The notes under the pieces were generated by a model, which was not told the DNA's origin, searched no databases, and saw only the letters and a program-made list of their open reading frames with translations. The position numbers were made by a program, and so were the translations under genes. This document shows positions 10,716 to 22,197 of a stretch of DNA of 64,000 bases, piece by piece. The stretch comes from Bidens hawaiensis (taxonomy: Eukaryota > Streptophyta > Magnoliopsida > Asterales > Asteraceae), in contig JAIQDT010001666.1 in assembly GCA_021521415.1 (NCBI GenBank), positions 226,001 to 290,000 of the forward strand, given 5' to 3'. Numbering within the stretch: position 1 is the stretch's first letter; each line of letters opens with the position of its first letter.

Positions 10716-11367
10716 TCCATACATTTCTTATATTTATTTTTATAAACTTTTACGCATACTTCCAATATTTCATATACATACATATATCATTCATACATCA
10801 TATATACGACAAACACATCTTCTAACGATCATCTTCCCTGGCGATACGTGCAATATCCGAAGATCGTTCACGTACCGACAAGCATTTATTCATAACTTCA
10901 ATAACTATCACATAAATCATATATGGCATACACTTACCACTTAAGGTAAGTGTATTAACTAATCAAATAAAATATACACACAGCACCGAAAACATAACCA
11001 GAAAATGGGGCTAGAAACTCACCTGTAAGCAATTCTTTTTTGAATTTACGGTTATGCCCTTCTTGAGCTGTGCACGGCTAACTGTGTATCAATTAACAAG
11101 CATCACTTATATTATACTTCTAAGTCATTTCCCATTTTAACGTTACCTTTCTTTATTAATTAACTACTTATCTTTAGTTCATATATCATATAAGTCCATA
11201 TCTATCGTTTATGTACATATACGATGTTTATCTTTCGTTTATTTGGGAAAATCACTTTCACCCGTATAAGTATTGGACTCATAAGTCACTTCCAATGTAT
11301 AAGCACTTTTAGCATATAAGTCATACATATACGTCATTCATACATACACGTGACATACATAGATATA

Positions 11368-11607
11368 CGTTTATATACATACACGTTATGTACATATATA
11401 TACGTTTATATACATACACGTTACATGCATACATAAACGTGTATATACATACATGTTACATGCATACATATACGTTTATATACATACACGTTACATGCAT
11501 ACTTACATGTTTATATACATACACATCACATGCATACATATACGTGGTATACATATACGTTGCATGCATACATATACGTTTATATACATATATGGGCATA
11601 CATATAC
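11368..11607. repeat. AT-rich minisatellite, about seven units of 33-36 bp (solo LTR copy A)
   Basis: Units follow ACGTTTATATACATACACGT then TACATGCATACATAT with small variations. Measured from the LTR 5' end the block lies at about 670-910, the position where copy B has an unrelated 20-bp minisatellite. The small predicted frames over it are repeat artefacts. Confidence 0.85.
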
Positions 11608-12051
11608 GCCGACATACTTATGCGCCCTTACATATATTTATACGGCCTATTCTCAGTTCATCTTTCTTATTTCGCGTTTTTAGAGTTTTTCTTTTGATTA
11701 TGGCGCCATCAGCCGCTGTTAACCACCATAGTTTGCCGGAGTTTGATCGTTTGTGATCCAGGTAGCTTCGGGCTGTCCAAATCTGAGCTATGGTGACCTT
11801 TAAGCTCGTTTTTGGTTGAATAAACACCCGAATAAAGCTAGATCTAGATTCAAACGGCTCATTCGGCATCCCGGGGCTGCGGTGTCGGGTTCTAAATTGT
11901 TGGGTCAACTGAGATAAACAATTTCTTACCTTAGGTTGGTTTTGGATCGTTGAATGAAATAGTGTGGAGAGTGTTTGGCTTAAGTGTGTATTTTTGATTG
12001 TGTAGGCTAAGGGTGTAAAGTGATGGAGGTGGAAAGGATCTAGGGTTTAGG

Positions 12052-12061
12052 GGTATTTATA
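12052..12061 (-). promoter_or_regulatory. TATA box candidate of solo LTR copy A
   Basis: The minus strand reads TATAAATACC, about 220 bases from the LTR start. A GTAAG donor-like site follows at 11929-11925. Copy B has TATATAA at 57404-57410 and GTAAGT at 57558, the same order and similar spacing. Function is inferred from position only. Confidence 0.5.
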
Positions 12062-12142
12062 CTCCTTAAGCCCATGGACCTTAGGCTCATCTTCATCTTA
12101 AGTCCATAATTAATTTCCCTTTTTTAGCCTACCATCCTTCTA

Positions 12143-12151
12143 TCTTTATTA

Positions 12152-12206
<55 letters not shown>
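12143..12206. repeat. (TTA)n microsatellite
   Basis: About twenty TTA/ATT units in uninterrupted register, inside solo LTR copy A near its 5' end. Confidence 0.95.
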
Positions 12207-12207
<1 letters not shown>

Positions 12208-12282
12208 TAACTCAAATTAATTCTTCTAACGCAAATAATATATTAAATATTATTTATAGAAATTTCGGGATGTTACACTATC

Positions 12283-12806
12283 CAATACGTGACGAATGAA
12301 TGAATACATCATAACGAATGAACGTATGAATCTTCAAATCTTCAAGTCTTGATTTCCAAATCTGAAATTTTCCAGATCTAAACCTCGATCCAGACTAGCA
12401 CATACTCGTGGATTAACCATCCAAATCATAATCAAATCACACATATAAGCATTTAAAATGCGCTTATCAATCTCGCGAATAAACCCAAACACATCCGAAC
12501 ATTAAATTCTAACTTAAAACGAGTCCGAAATCCAAATAACATCAAAATAGAACACTATGTTTTCAAAACATACAATCTCAATTCAAAACCATTCCAAATC
12601 ACTACAATAACACAATTCAACAACCACATAGTCCACACTACCAATACCGAATCCAATTTCAATCAATTTATCGTCTAATTAACATTTCATCATGTTAATT
12701 CAACAAAATCAATAAACTTAACTTTGGATCTATAATTAACAATCAAATAGTGAATTAACCAATCAATTCATGATGAATTACCTTAACACATACACAATCT
12801 AACCCT
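12283..12806 (-). other. E2 leader, distal part
   Basis: This continues the E2 leader between the solo LTR and the primer site. It is AT-rich with many CAAT/AATC words and a few ACGAATG words near 12290-12330. I see no gene or clear regulatory motif. Confidence 0.6.
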
Positions 12807-12822
12807 GGTTGCTCTGACACCA
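12807..12822 (-). other. E2 primer binding site (tRNA-Met-like variant)
   Basis: The minus strand reads TGGTGTCAGAGCAACC, which differs by one base from the usual plant initiator tRNA-Met site TGGTATCAGAGC over its length. Two bases separate it from the LTR. Confidence 0.82.
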
Positions 12823-12824
12823 CT

Positions 12825-13314
12825 TGTTGAAACATGGTTTTATTGAGCTTCGATATATTAATTGATCAATACATAGTGACCTAATCAAACGGATCTAGTT
12901 ATCTAATATATGTATGTATATAATAGATTATAGAATGAAGTGTGCGAGTGAGCAATTTGGCAGAGTAACATCTTATAAGAATATACACACTTAATTTATG
13001 AAGGCATGAACAACCTTTATATAGAAGACGAATGTCATTCGTTACATACGCCGTAACGAATGGCCTTCATTCATCTTCATTACAATAAATAACAAAATGA
13101 TATAGCGAATGACTCATTCGTTATACCCCATTCGTCAACATTCCATGAAGAATGGGAACGTATCAATAATGATTAAGGTCCATTCGTTAAGCATCCTTAA
13201 CGAATAGACATTTATAACAACTTCACTATCATTCGTTAAACATAATTAACGAATGAGTACATATAACTTAACGAATGTGCTTGTAATTACCAAAATACCC
13301 TTATATTATAAATA

Positions 13315-13371
<57 letters not shown>

Positions 13372-13416
13372 CAAGCGATTACAAAGACTCGAGATGACCA
13401 AAACCATGCACTAACA
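12825..13416 (-). repeat. E2 5' LTR (592 bp) with stacked CATTCGTTA/TAACGAATG hairpins
   Basis: On the minus strand it runs from TGTTAGTGCATGGTTTTGG to CATGTTTCAACA. It is clearly homologous to the E4 LTR at 42807-43350 in the opposite orientation. A TATA-like TATATAAA lies at 13023-13016. Between 13025 and 13290 at least four short inverted repeats with core ATTCGTTA...TAACGAAT follow one another. An (AAT)n microsatellite fills 13318-13371. Confidence 0.85.
13318..13371. repeat. (AAT)n microsatellite in E2 LTR
   Basis: About sixteen AAT/ATA units with one A-rich interruption, inside the LTR. The E4 LTR has only a short TTATTATTATAATAAT remnant at the homologous position. Confidence 0.95.
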
Positions 13417-14471
13417 TATTTAGGATGATGTTTAAATTGGAATTAATTTGGGATTAGGGTTTATGTTTAAATTGAAATTGATTAGGTATTTCAGGTTGTG
13501 TTTAAATTGGAATTAATTAGGGATTTGGCCTTAAGTCTTATGTGTAAATTGGAACTGACATTAGGTTTTTGGTTCAAATTTTGTTTAGTGAACATTGAAG
13601 ATGAGTTAACAACCTCTTATTAGCAGCCATCTTAAATGTCATAGAAAAGAAAACGATAACATCGGTCAATGACCAAGTTTAAATATTCCAACTTCAAGTT
13701 CAAGATGGTAAAAATCCTACTACTTAATTAAAACTTAAAAACCCAACTTAAATAACCGGGTGAACGCACTTGTGAAATGCGTTACCAAGCGCCAAAACGG
13801 GCAACCAAGCGTTCGTACGCGTCAAATGGGTAATCAGGTGCGGTACATACTAAAGGGGTAATCCGGCTTGGTATGTTTGGAAAGCGAAACCGGGCCCGAA
13901 ACACAGGAAAACGTAACCAGGGGCTTGTACGAGCGAAACGTGTTACCGGGCGCTGGTGCAAACCAAACGGGTATCCCATGCCAGCATGCGCATTAAGAGA
14001 ATCAGGGCCTCGGACTCACAAGATACCAAACAAGCCGCCGGTTACGCCCGAAATATGTTACCGGGTGCCTACACTCACGAAACAAGTAAAAAAATAATAA
14101 TGTGCGGTTAAAAGAAAATTTTACGCTACCCCTAAAATTGTGTTCTAGATCTACCACTGGTTTAGTCAATTCATAACTCCCATTTAAAGATGTTTTGTGA
14201 TAATAGCTTTGACTATAAATAATTAACAAATTATTTTATAACTATTTTAGTGGATTTAAAACTATTTTTGACCAGATATGTGATAGTGTTTTGCTATTGG
14301 CATGTTTTTTTTAATACAGTTTCTTATTTCTTATAACATCCTATTCACATTATGCATCGTGCTTTTCGCTAATGATCTAGGGTTTTGTCTGTGGTTGTAA
14401 TAGGTATGTTCTCGTTTTTTTTAGTCTGTGCTTGTAGCAGATATATTACAAACTTTTCCTTAGAATAAACT
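13417..14471. other. unassigned inter-element DNA with two degenerate repeat blocks
   Basis: No gene or element end is recognisable. About 13421-13580 holds roughly four copies of a 35-45-bp unit built on TGTTTAAATTGGAATTAATT. About 13760-14095 holds a more GC-rich, degenerate array (annotated separately). The rest is AT-rich. It may be older host DNA into which E2 and E4 inserted, or remnants of unknown elements. Confidence 0.5.
13760..14095. repeat. degenerate GC-rich array, unit about 27-32 bp
   Basis: Units share GGTTACCGGGCGC-like starts and a GCACCAAACG-like end. Examples begin near 13781, 13829, 13857, 13911, 13938 and 14039. GC content is clearly higher than that of the neighbours. 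Copies are diverged and spacing varies, so only the pattern is claimed. Confidence 0.5.
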
Positions 14472-14784
14472 TGTTAGTGCACGATTTTGCGTCTTGAGTC
14501 TTTGTAATTATCGTTAACGTTTTTTTTTATGTTTAATGTAATAATTAATTAAGTTATTGTCTAGTTCGTTATATGTAATGTTTAGTTCGCTAATGTTGTT
14601 TAGCGAACTAAGACTTAAGCTTATTCCCTCCTGATTCGTTAGGGAATGTTAACGAATCAGGAAATGTTTCGTTAAGTTATTTTGTTTATTAATGTATGTA
14701 ATGAAGTAGTGTCTGGTTCGCTAGGGAATGTTAGCGAACCAGACCTATCTTCTATATATAGTGAACACTGTTCACATTTAATGT
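14472..14784 (+). repeat. truncated Sirevirus-type LTR with three successive hairpins
   Basis: It starts TGTTAGTGCACGATTTTGCG and matches the solo LTR at 4720-4999 read on the minus strand, up to the GTGAACACTGTTCAC block at 14761-14775. It stops where another LTR-like sequence begins at about 14785, so its 3' part is missing. Three inverted repeats lie in tandem near 14565-14610, 14630-14662 and 14710-14742, with cores TTCGCTA/TAGCGAA and TTCGTTA/TAACGAA. Confidence 0.75.
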
Positions 14785-15075
14785 TGTTAGTGCACGGTTT
14801 CGGTGTCCGTAGCGATCGAATAAGTTATAGGCGGTCTAGTATTTGTATTTAATGTATATTGTAATATAGCTTATAAATAGGGAGCTCATGCTCATAATTT
14901 AGTAGAGAACTTGTACATAGATCTAGATTATTCTCTCCATAACTTATTATTCTCTCTAATGTATTCATCCTTATTTATCAATAAAGTATATATTTAAAGT
15001 ATCGATTTCGTGTTGATGTATCGTATTAGCGGCTAGATCTTGGACTCTATGACGTTCTCTCAGTTTATTTAACTC
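14785..15075 (+). repeat. second LTR-like sequence with TATA box (3' end uncertain)
   Basis: It begins TGTTAGTGCACGGTTTCGG, like other LTR starts here, and carries TATAAATAGGGAGCTC at 14872. About 110 bases further lies CAATAAAG, a polyadenylation-like signal. Its 3' end merges with E4 coding sequence without a clear CA terminus or target duplication, so it may be a solo LTR in E4 pol or the scar of a deletion. The end given is approximate. Confidence 0.5.
14872..14879 (+). promoter_or_regulatory. TATA box candidate (TATAAATA)
   Basis: A canonical plant TATA element 87 bases into the LTR-like sequence, followed by a leader-like stretch. No transcript evidence is available. Confidence 0.5.
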
Positions 15076-15081
15076 ATTCGC

Positions 15082-17050
15082 TCCCATAGTTGACCTACCT
15101 AATGAAGACTTGGTGTGTGCATATTTGGAAGATCAATTGTTTTCCACACCAAAAACTCCGACTTCTAATTATGACAATGTTCCACAAGATGATTATCATG
15201 ACATATCTGATGTTATTTCCATTTCATTGGATGATGGTCATTTTATTGATTCGACTTCGGTATCATTTTTTATAAATCGATGAGGTTGGTGAATCATCTC
15301 ATGATGCTGAAGAAAATCTCACTAATCTAACTGATAATGTTTTTGTGCCTGAGAAATCGATACTTTGGATTCACATGTATAATCCTCAGGACAACATCAT
15401 TGGTGATCTTGATGCTGGTGTTCAGACACATCATCAGATTGCTAGTTCCAATGACTCTAATGTATTATATGCTTATGCTGATATGCGTTCATTGGGAATC
15501 ATGAATCTCACAAAATACACTTTTTTCCTTTCTCAAATGGAACCGACGAGTGTTCGTATTTGAAGATTCATCTTGGGTAGAAGCAATGCAAGAAGAGTGG
15601 CAACAATCTAATCGACTGGGTGTTTGGGATCTTATTTATAAGCCTGATAGAGTTAAGAAGCCTATTCTGACCAAATGGGTTTTAAATGTAAGAAGGATGA
15701 ACGTGGGGTCATCGTCAGAAATAGAGCACATTTGGTTGTGCAAGGGTTTTATTAGCAAGAAGGCGTAGACTACACAGAAGTATATGCTCCAGATGCAATA
15801 TTGGAAGCTATACAAATATTTTTGGCCTATGCAGCTTTCAAGAAAATAAAAGTTTATCAAATGGACATCAAGAGTGCTTTTCTCAATGGGGAACTTCATG
15901 AAGAGGTGTTCGTGATACAGCCTCTTGGTTTTGAAGATCCGGACTATCATGACCATGTTTATCATTTAAACAAGGCTCTTTATGGGTTACACCAAGCCCC
16001 GAGAGCTTGATACGGCACACTTGCTGACCATCTGACATATAGTGGCTTCAAACGGGGAACTGTAGATTATACTCTCTTTTACAAAGACTGTCAGAGAAGA
16101 TTTGCTCCTCGTCTAGATATATGTCGATGACATCATATTTGGTTCTACAAACGACAAACTGTGTAAGGATTTTGAGAAGTTTATGCACACAAAATTCGAA
16201 ATGAGCTCGATGGGGGAGATGAATTTCTTCTTAGGGTTGCAGGTTCATCAGTGTGACGCTGGAATTTTCATACATCAGACGAAATATGTGAACGATCTCT
16301 TGAGCCGATTCAAGATAACTACCGTAAAAATCCATTCGACACCTTTACCGTGGGTCACAATTTGTCACCGGATGAAGTGAAGGATACTGTTGATCCGATC
16401 CTATACCGAGCTATGATAGGTTCTTTAATGTATCTTACTGCTTCTCGTCCTGATATCATGTTTGTTGTTTGTTTATGTTCCACGTACCAATCAAGTCCCT
16501 AAGTCACTCATCTGGAGGCGGTTAAACGTATACTTCACTATCTGAGGGGTAATCCTAACATCGGGTTATGGTATCCCAAGTATGATAGCTTTGATCTCAC
16601 TGCTTTTTCTGATTCGGACTACGGGGGTTGCAAAATCAACTTGAAGTCAACTATGGTGGGTTGTCAATTTCTAGGAAACCGGCTTGTTTCCTGGCAGTGT
16701 AAGAAGCAGACAACGGTCTCCACTTCAATCGCAAAAGCAGAGTATGTGGTAGCCTCAAGTTGCTATTCATAGGTTCTTTGGACCCATCAACACTTGCGGG
16801 ATTACGGTTTGAAGTTTCTTACTACCCCCATATGTATTGATAACTCAGCTGCTATTTGTATCACGAAGAACCTCGTTCACCACTCTAAGACGAAGCATAT
16901 CGAAATTCGATATCATTTTATCCGTGATTTTTTTGAAAAGAAATTAATCGATCTAGAGAAGGTGCACATGGATTTTTAGAAAGCTGATTTGTTTACCAAA
17001 GCCTTTGATAAAACTCATTTTTAACTTTTTGCTTGGTTTAAACAGATTGA
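15082..17050 (+). pseudogene. copia reverse transcriptase and RNase H of E4, broken
   Basis: The segment starts in the linker between integrase and RT (VDLPNEDLVCAYLEDQLF). RT follows with [48 protein letters not shown] and the catalytic IYVDDIIFG near 16118-16140, still intact. RNase H shows FSDSDYGGCKINLKSTM near 16608-16660, QTTVSTSIAKAEYVVASSCY, then HHSKTKHIEIRYHFIRDFF. Stops and frame changes are frequent: a TGA in place of the Trp after QAPRA at 16008-16010, one after CYS near 16770, and TAG at 16977-16979. It is close to E2 in protein sequence. Function is lost. Confidence 0.88.
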
Positions 17051-17936
17051 AAACTCTTGCTAATATCCTTAAGCTTGGATAACTAACTTTTACTTTGTAC
17101 AGTTTTTATATTTAATTTGGTTATTTTATTGTTTTGGTTTTTGAGGGAGAAAAGTGAAAAAATACAAAAATATTGTGATTCTTGTTTATATAGAGAAAAA
17201 CCAAAAACATTCTAATATTTCAAAAATACAAAAACATTAAAATTGCTCCTAAAAAATAAGATTTGAAGCAAAAAGAGAAGATGATAGTACATTGATAATG
17301 TAGTTCCATATCCAGAAAGAAATAAGCTTAAAAGACTGTGTGCTTAGCTGCATTGGTGCATTGATAGGTCTTAATCAAACCGTTAGAGTAAAGTATGTGA
17401 TATAAACATAAGAATTGCCAATTTGAAAGAGGTGTTAGTCTCTTCCAAAAGTCTAGGTAATGAAGGCAGAAATGTAATAGCTTGTCATACTCAAGCGTTA
17501 TGTATGTTTCATCCCCAAAAGCAAAAGTTCTAAATAAAATGCATCTAGTTTATGGTTAACACTTCAACTGTGTATGGTCTTATGGCCTCAAATCCTGTAT
17601 TGATGGAATGCATCCGATTCTGGAAACTGTGAGGCTTTATAAGGTTTATTATCTGGATAATCATAATCTGAATATTTCAAAAGCTTTTAGAGCTAACCCA
17701 AAATCAATAAAGTTGATCACTGTTGTACTTCGTACAAACTCATTACCGACTTGATCAAAATCCGTTGTGAGTCATACATTGTTCCTCCCTTGCGTGCGCC
17801 TTAATACCAGTAAGAAACGGACCCCAGGGGATACAATGTTTGTAAGCCTACAGATGAAATCGTGCATACTCACTCATAGTAAAGGAAGCTTGGTGTAATA
17901 ATTGATAACGAGAGTATACCTTGTAGTGGGGATTAT
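17051..17936 (+). other. E4 spacer between pol and third ORF, first part
   Basis: There is no gene. The stretch holds a purine-rich PPT-like run (GAGGGAGAAAAG, 17141-17152) and blocks shared with the E6 spacer, notably ATGATAGTACATTGA (17281-17295) and GATATAAACATAA (17399-17411). E3 is inserted at its end. Confidence 0.65.
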
Positions 17937-20900
17937 TGTAACACCCCGTAACCGCAGCGGAAACGTAAACGGGATGCAACAGATACGTCTGATATCAACC
18001 ACATTGTTTATAAAGAAAACTGAATACATTAATATACTTCAAATTACATTATCTCATATTTCATTACCGTCTAGGTGATACACACATCATACAATACGAT
18101 ACATAATTCTATTTAATATAATGTATCCTAACATCTCGCACGCAAATCTTACACACATCAAGCACTTAGCACGTAAGCAATCACTTCATCTTAATCGTAC
18201 CTGAAAAGCATGTGAGAAAACGGGTCAACTACGAATAGTTGGTGAGTTTCACAATTTGAGTAAACCATGATAAATCCATATCATAATATAATATTATCGA
18301 TGTAATTATGCTGAGCCCACAAGTGAAACCTCTGACTATCCACACACAACCCCGTGGCATACTCCGCCCACGTACCTGCCCCAAACCGCTATGTCTAACA
18401 TTACGTAGTAAAATAAATAACAACAAAATAGACATGTGCAACTAACTGGGAAACATCAGCAAATCCATGCCGGACCAGTTGGGTTTGTCAGACCAATAGT
18501 ACTATCCACACTCTACCGGTTTTCAGTTAATCACTCGTGTTCCGGGGCCTTAGAATGTTAGCAACTCAGACAATTACCATCTTAGTACATTTCCGTACGA
18601 TTCCCGTACAATAAAATATATATAATACACTCAAATCCATGCATTCAGTATGTACTTAAACATTTCAGTAGTAACATGCTTCCGCCCCGAGAATGTATTT
18701 AAAAACAATTCAGAAAAAGAGGCTCGTGAAACTCACCTTCGCACATGCAAGCAGGTAACAACAGTCATTATCAGTTAACACGTCCAATCTGTAATATGAT
18801 CCCTACGATCGTTACTATACAATCACTATTAATATAGCTTTAACCGTGTTAACCGGTACATCTGGGGACACTGTTAACCCAGTACTGTACCCATTCCGGG
18901 GGCAATGTTAACCCAGAAACACTTCTCCGGACTCAGATTGTGATATCGTTTAGAGTTCAGTAGTCAAAACTATTATTAGTTCGTTTCCCCGTTTTGCGTG
19001 CCTAGCACGGTTATCTGATTTTACGTTTCAAAATGAGTTTGGTCACACACGACCCGAAAATAGTTGTTGACTGATAATTTAATTAAAGTTGTGAAATTAG
19101 AGCTCGGTTTAGACGCCCCGATTGGCCGCGGGACCCGTTTCCGTCTTTAGTGCACAGGAAACTGTTAAATCGGACAAAATTACTCAAATCATCCGAATTA
19201 TTTTCGGATGATTTATTTTTACTTGTTTAACTCAGTTATATGAAAATAGTTCATTTTTAGGGTTTTTATACACCGGTCAGCTCGTTTAGGCGAACTTTAC
19301 CGGTTTACTCGTTTTAAACTTTAAAAGTTTGTTTTTGCACAAATAATTATCCGTTTAATCTCGGATCTTGAAATTTTGCACAAATCACTTTTTGACAATG
19401 GGGAATTTTATAAAAATATTTCCAGAATTAATTTTTATATTTAAAATTTATTTATCTATTTTGAAACACCATTTAAACACTAAATATGTCGTAAATACCA
19501 AACGACCTTAGAAAAATCCCAAATTTTTCCTGGATGACCCCTGCCATACACATAGTCCCCTGTAATTTTTCCAGAACCAAAATCTCTTTTTACAGGCCAT
19601 TTTCACTAAAACCGAGCTAGAAAACCCTAGAACTCGTTTAACCGAAAAGCCTACTTAGACTTCTCCAACTGACCTAAAATTTTGTGTGTGACTTATAGAA
19701 GTTATAAAAAGCTTATCTGGAATTTTCCAGAATTTATCATGATATTTAAGTATTTTTCACCATTTTTAGCCAAAACCGAGCATTAAATTCACCAAATATT
19801 TATCCTTTATCCAAAAGTTACCAAATTTTCACAGAACTCATATTTTTATATATCTAACACCTATGTAAAATTTCATGACCTAACTCTAAGCGTATCACAA
19901 TCTGTCCAAAACACAAACATCATACAAAAACCGAACTACCTTGTGTTTCTAGCTTCAAATCGCAAGGATCTCGCTTTCTAGCCTTTGCTAACAACTAGAT
20001 ACAACACCTACAGGCACAATAACACCACACCAAGCAAGTTACACCCACAATCAAGCCATTTCTTTCATGGTTTCGGTTATGATTTATAAACAAAGATTTA
20101 ACCGTAAAAATTCGTTTTTGGTTCGTTTAACTCCTTTCTTGGACCAAGATCCCTTGTATAACCCGTATACATCACTTGATCATGCAATAATCGGTTTTCA
20201 TCTTTGAAACCTCATTTTCTTGCAAATAAACTCAAGAAACGAAGATGGAAACATAAATAACTCGACTTTTTACCTCGGTTTTTCTTGCTACAAACTCGGG
20301 TTTTGGATCATAAAATGGAGAGAAGATGAAGAACATGGGATTGCTTGTTTTAAAAAAAATATAAATGGAAAGGGGTATAACCCAATCCGATCGGAACTCA
20401 TGGGGGGTGGGGTGGGACCCATCCTTCCATTTCTAGCCACATATTTGGATTCTCGAAATCCGGATAATGTTTTGGATAATCTGGTTCAGTTCGTTTTTCG
20501 GTTTAAATGTCTAATTCGGCTTAAAACGAGGCTAAAACGGTCGTTTTCGGCTTAAAAATGAAATTTATATAAAACCGATTTAAAAACTTTAAAAAACTTA
20601 AACCATGACATTTATTAACTTAAAACATCATATTATTAATTATTGCGCATCTTTTTCGGCTTGATCGATCGTCTCTTGCTCGGTTGGTATTAAAGGTTTC
20701 GTTTAACGTACCGACGTACCATTACATCAAAAATTCTTTTTCTGTGCTTTAATTCACTTATCCCGAAGCTTTAATACTTCGTAAACATCACTAAATATCA
20801 TGGATATCGTCTATAATTGAACCCTCGATTCGTTCGGGTTTTAATAACTATCGATCGATTAATCGCATATTCAATACGATGAATTATATATTCACGTACA

Positions 20901-21022
20901 ATCAATACAGTGAACCATGTATTCTCGTATAATTATTATGGTAATTCATGTACCTGACATTAAATATAACATAACTACTGTCTACCGGTTAGGGTATCCC
21001 TGGTTTCGTCGGAATCGTTACA
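17937..21022 (-). repeat. E3 3' LTR (3086 bp)
   Basis: On the plus strand it starts TGTAACACCCCGTAACCGC and ends GGAATCGTTACA. It is a near-identical direct repeat of 26822-29908. It contains no gene. The 111-codon frame at 20220-20555 recurs, altered in length, in the other LTR and has no known relatives that I recognise. A cluster of GTTAACCC words lies near 18850-18920. Confidence 0.95.
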
Positions 21023-21032
21023 TTCTCCCCCC
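21023..21032 (-). other. E3 polypurine tract
   Basis: The minus strand reads GGGGGGAGAA directly before the 3' LTR start TGTAACG. This is the expected primer for second-strand synthesis and confirms the orientation. Confidence 0.88.
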
Positions 21033-21199
21033 GTTAAGAAATTTCGTCCTCGCGTTACCAGGTATAATCTGGTCCTCGCTGTGAATTCCACTTAATCTTA
21101 ATCAATAAAGCTTGGTATGTCCAAACTGTTTAGTTTTCCCGTCAACTATCTCTACGGAACTATTTATGATATCAAGCATGTTTTCTATGAGTACCTCCA

Positions 21200-22195
21200 T
21201 TACTACTACTTTCGTTGCCTCATCGCTTAGGTACTTTTCAATCCGTATACATGGCAAAACATCATGTATAGTACTTAGCCCCTGAAGTACTTTAATCGAT
21301 AAACTAAATGACCAATCATGGAGATAGTCTCATGAGGTCCAATATATTAAGGAGCTATTTTCGGTTTTGCCAAACCTCATATCACCTCTCTAAGGTGATG
21401 CCTTAAAAATGCCTTCTCACCTCTTTCCAGTGACAATGGTTTCCTTTGAATGTTGGCATAAATCCTTTGCCAATCTCGCGCTGCTTTCAACTTATTTTAA
21501 ATATTATAAATCCGATTGGTTGTTTCACGAATCAATTTGAAAGAAATGGCTTGATTGACGCCCATTTTCAATTTAACAAATTGGTGATAATTACTTCACC
21601 TATAGAAAGCTTCAAGCTCTCGATGCTTCCTTCCCCGCCTTCCAATAATGGAAGTAGGATGACTATTTCGATCTGAGATAATTGAAAATGGTACTCCACG
21701 ACGAGATACCATTTCACCATCATGAATTTGGGCGAGAATTCATTGTGGTAATCGTCATGGTTTGGGATGAAATGCGAGGATTGGTTAATCGATCCGCGAT
21801 TACCCAAATTGCATCATGTCCTCGGGATGTCTTAGGGAGATGTGTCACAAAATCCATCGTGATTTTCTCCCACTTCCATTCGGGAATTTCCGGTTGTTGT
21901 AACATCCCCGAGGGTTTCTGGTGCTCCGCCTTAACTCTCGCACAAGTCGTACACTTACCGACATACGTTGCTATATCCCTTTTTCATACCCGGCCACTAG
22001 TAGATCTCCTTCACATCCTTGTACATCTTATCCGATCCCGGATGTATGGAATATTTCGATCTATGTGCTTCTTTCATGATTAATTCACGAAGGTCATGGA
22101 GGGTCGGGATCCAAACCCGATTTTTGAAATAGAGAATTTCGTCCACGCGCTGTTCGAAATTCTTCTCATTGCCGTAAAGTCCCTCCTTTTCCAAT
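21200..22195 (-). pseudogene. gypsy integrase of E3, multiply broken
   Basis: From 22194 down: YFKNRVWIPTLHDLRELI and HRSKYSIHPGSDKMYKDV (first zinc-binding histidines), then the CxxC region, and [20 protein letters not shown] with the first catalytic Asp. The core then loses its frame. Recognisable remnants follow: [10 protein letters not shown] (about 21810), pieces near 21700-21600 matching the region of the second Asp in other frames, and a DNA-binding C-terminal part near 21480-21230 with several stops. No chromodomain is recognisable before the polypurine tract. The enzyme cannot be functional. Confidence 0.8.
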
Positions 22196-22197
22196 TG

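Larger units (their letters stand above)
10054..12277 (-). mobile_element. solo LTR, copy A (2224 bp) of a gypsy-like family, in the E2 leader
   Basis: The block is flanked by a perfect 5-bp target duplication CTATC (10049-10053 and 12278-12282). On the minus strand it starts TGTAACATCCCGAAATTTC and ends GGGGCCTTAAA. Copy B at 57234-59379 starts TGTAACATCC and ends GGGGCCTTACA, with its own duplication AGGTT, so both are single LTRs rather than full elements. Shared landmarks are a TATA box near the first quarter, a GTAAG donor-like site, the conserved run CAGGTGAGTTTCTAGCCCC (11025-11007) and a 33-bp repeat block. No polymerase gene is present. The small frames inside follow the repeats and are not genes. 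Confidence 0.9.
3595..13416 (-). mobile_element. E2: decayed Sirevirus-type copia element (5' LTR to reverse transcriptase)
   Basis: On the minus strand the order is 5' LTR (13416-12825), primer site (12822-12807), leader (12806-9353, interrupted by a solo LTR), gag with two zinc knuckles and a coiled-coil extension (9352-6364), protease, integrase and reverse transcriptase. The reverse transcriptase is cut at 3595 by E1; RNase H and the 3' LTR must lie left of the window. The gag extension of about 900 codons before protease is a Sirevirus-like trait. Stops and frameshifts run through all domains, so E2 is a fossil. The 5 bases outside its LTR are TATTT (13417-13421); the matching copy is not visible. 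Confidence 0.85.

Noticed and set aside
11388..11756. 122-codon frame rich in Tyr, Ile and His
   Set aside because: It reads through the AT-rich minisatellite of solo LTR copy A.
20220..20555. 111-codon frame, with a shorter version at 29106-29399
   Set aside because: It lies inside both LTRs of E3, differs in length by a frame change between them, and has no recognisable domain; an LTR shadow.
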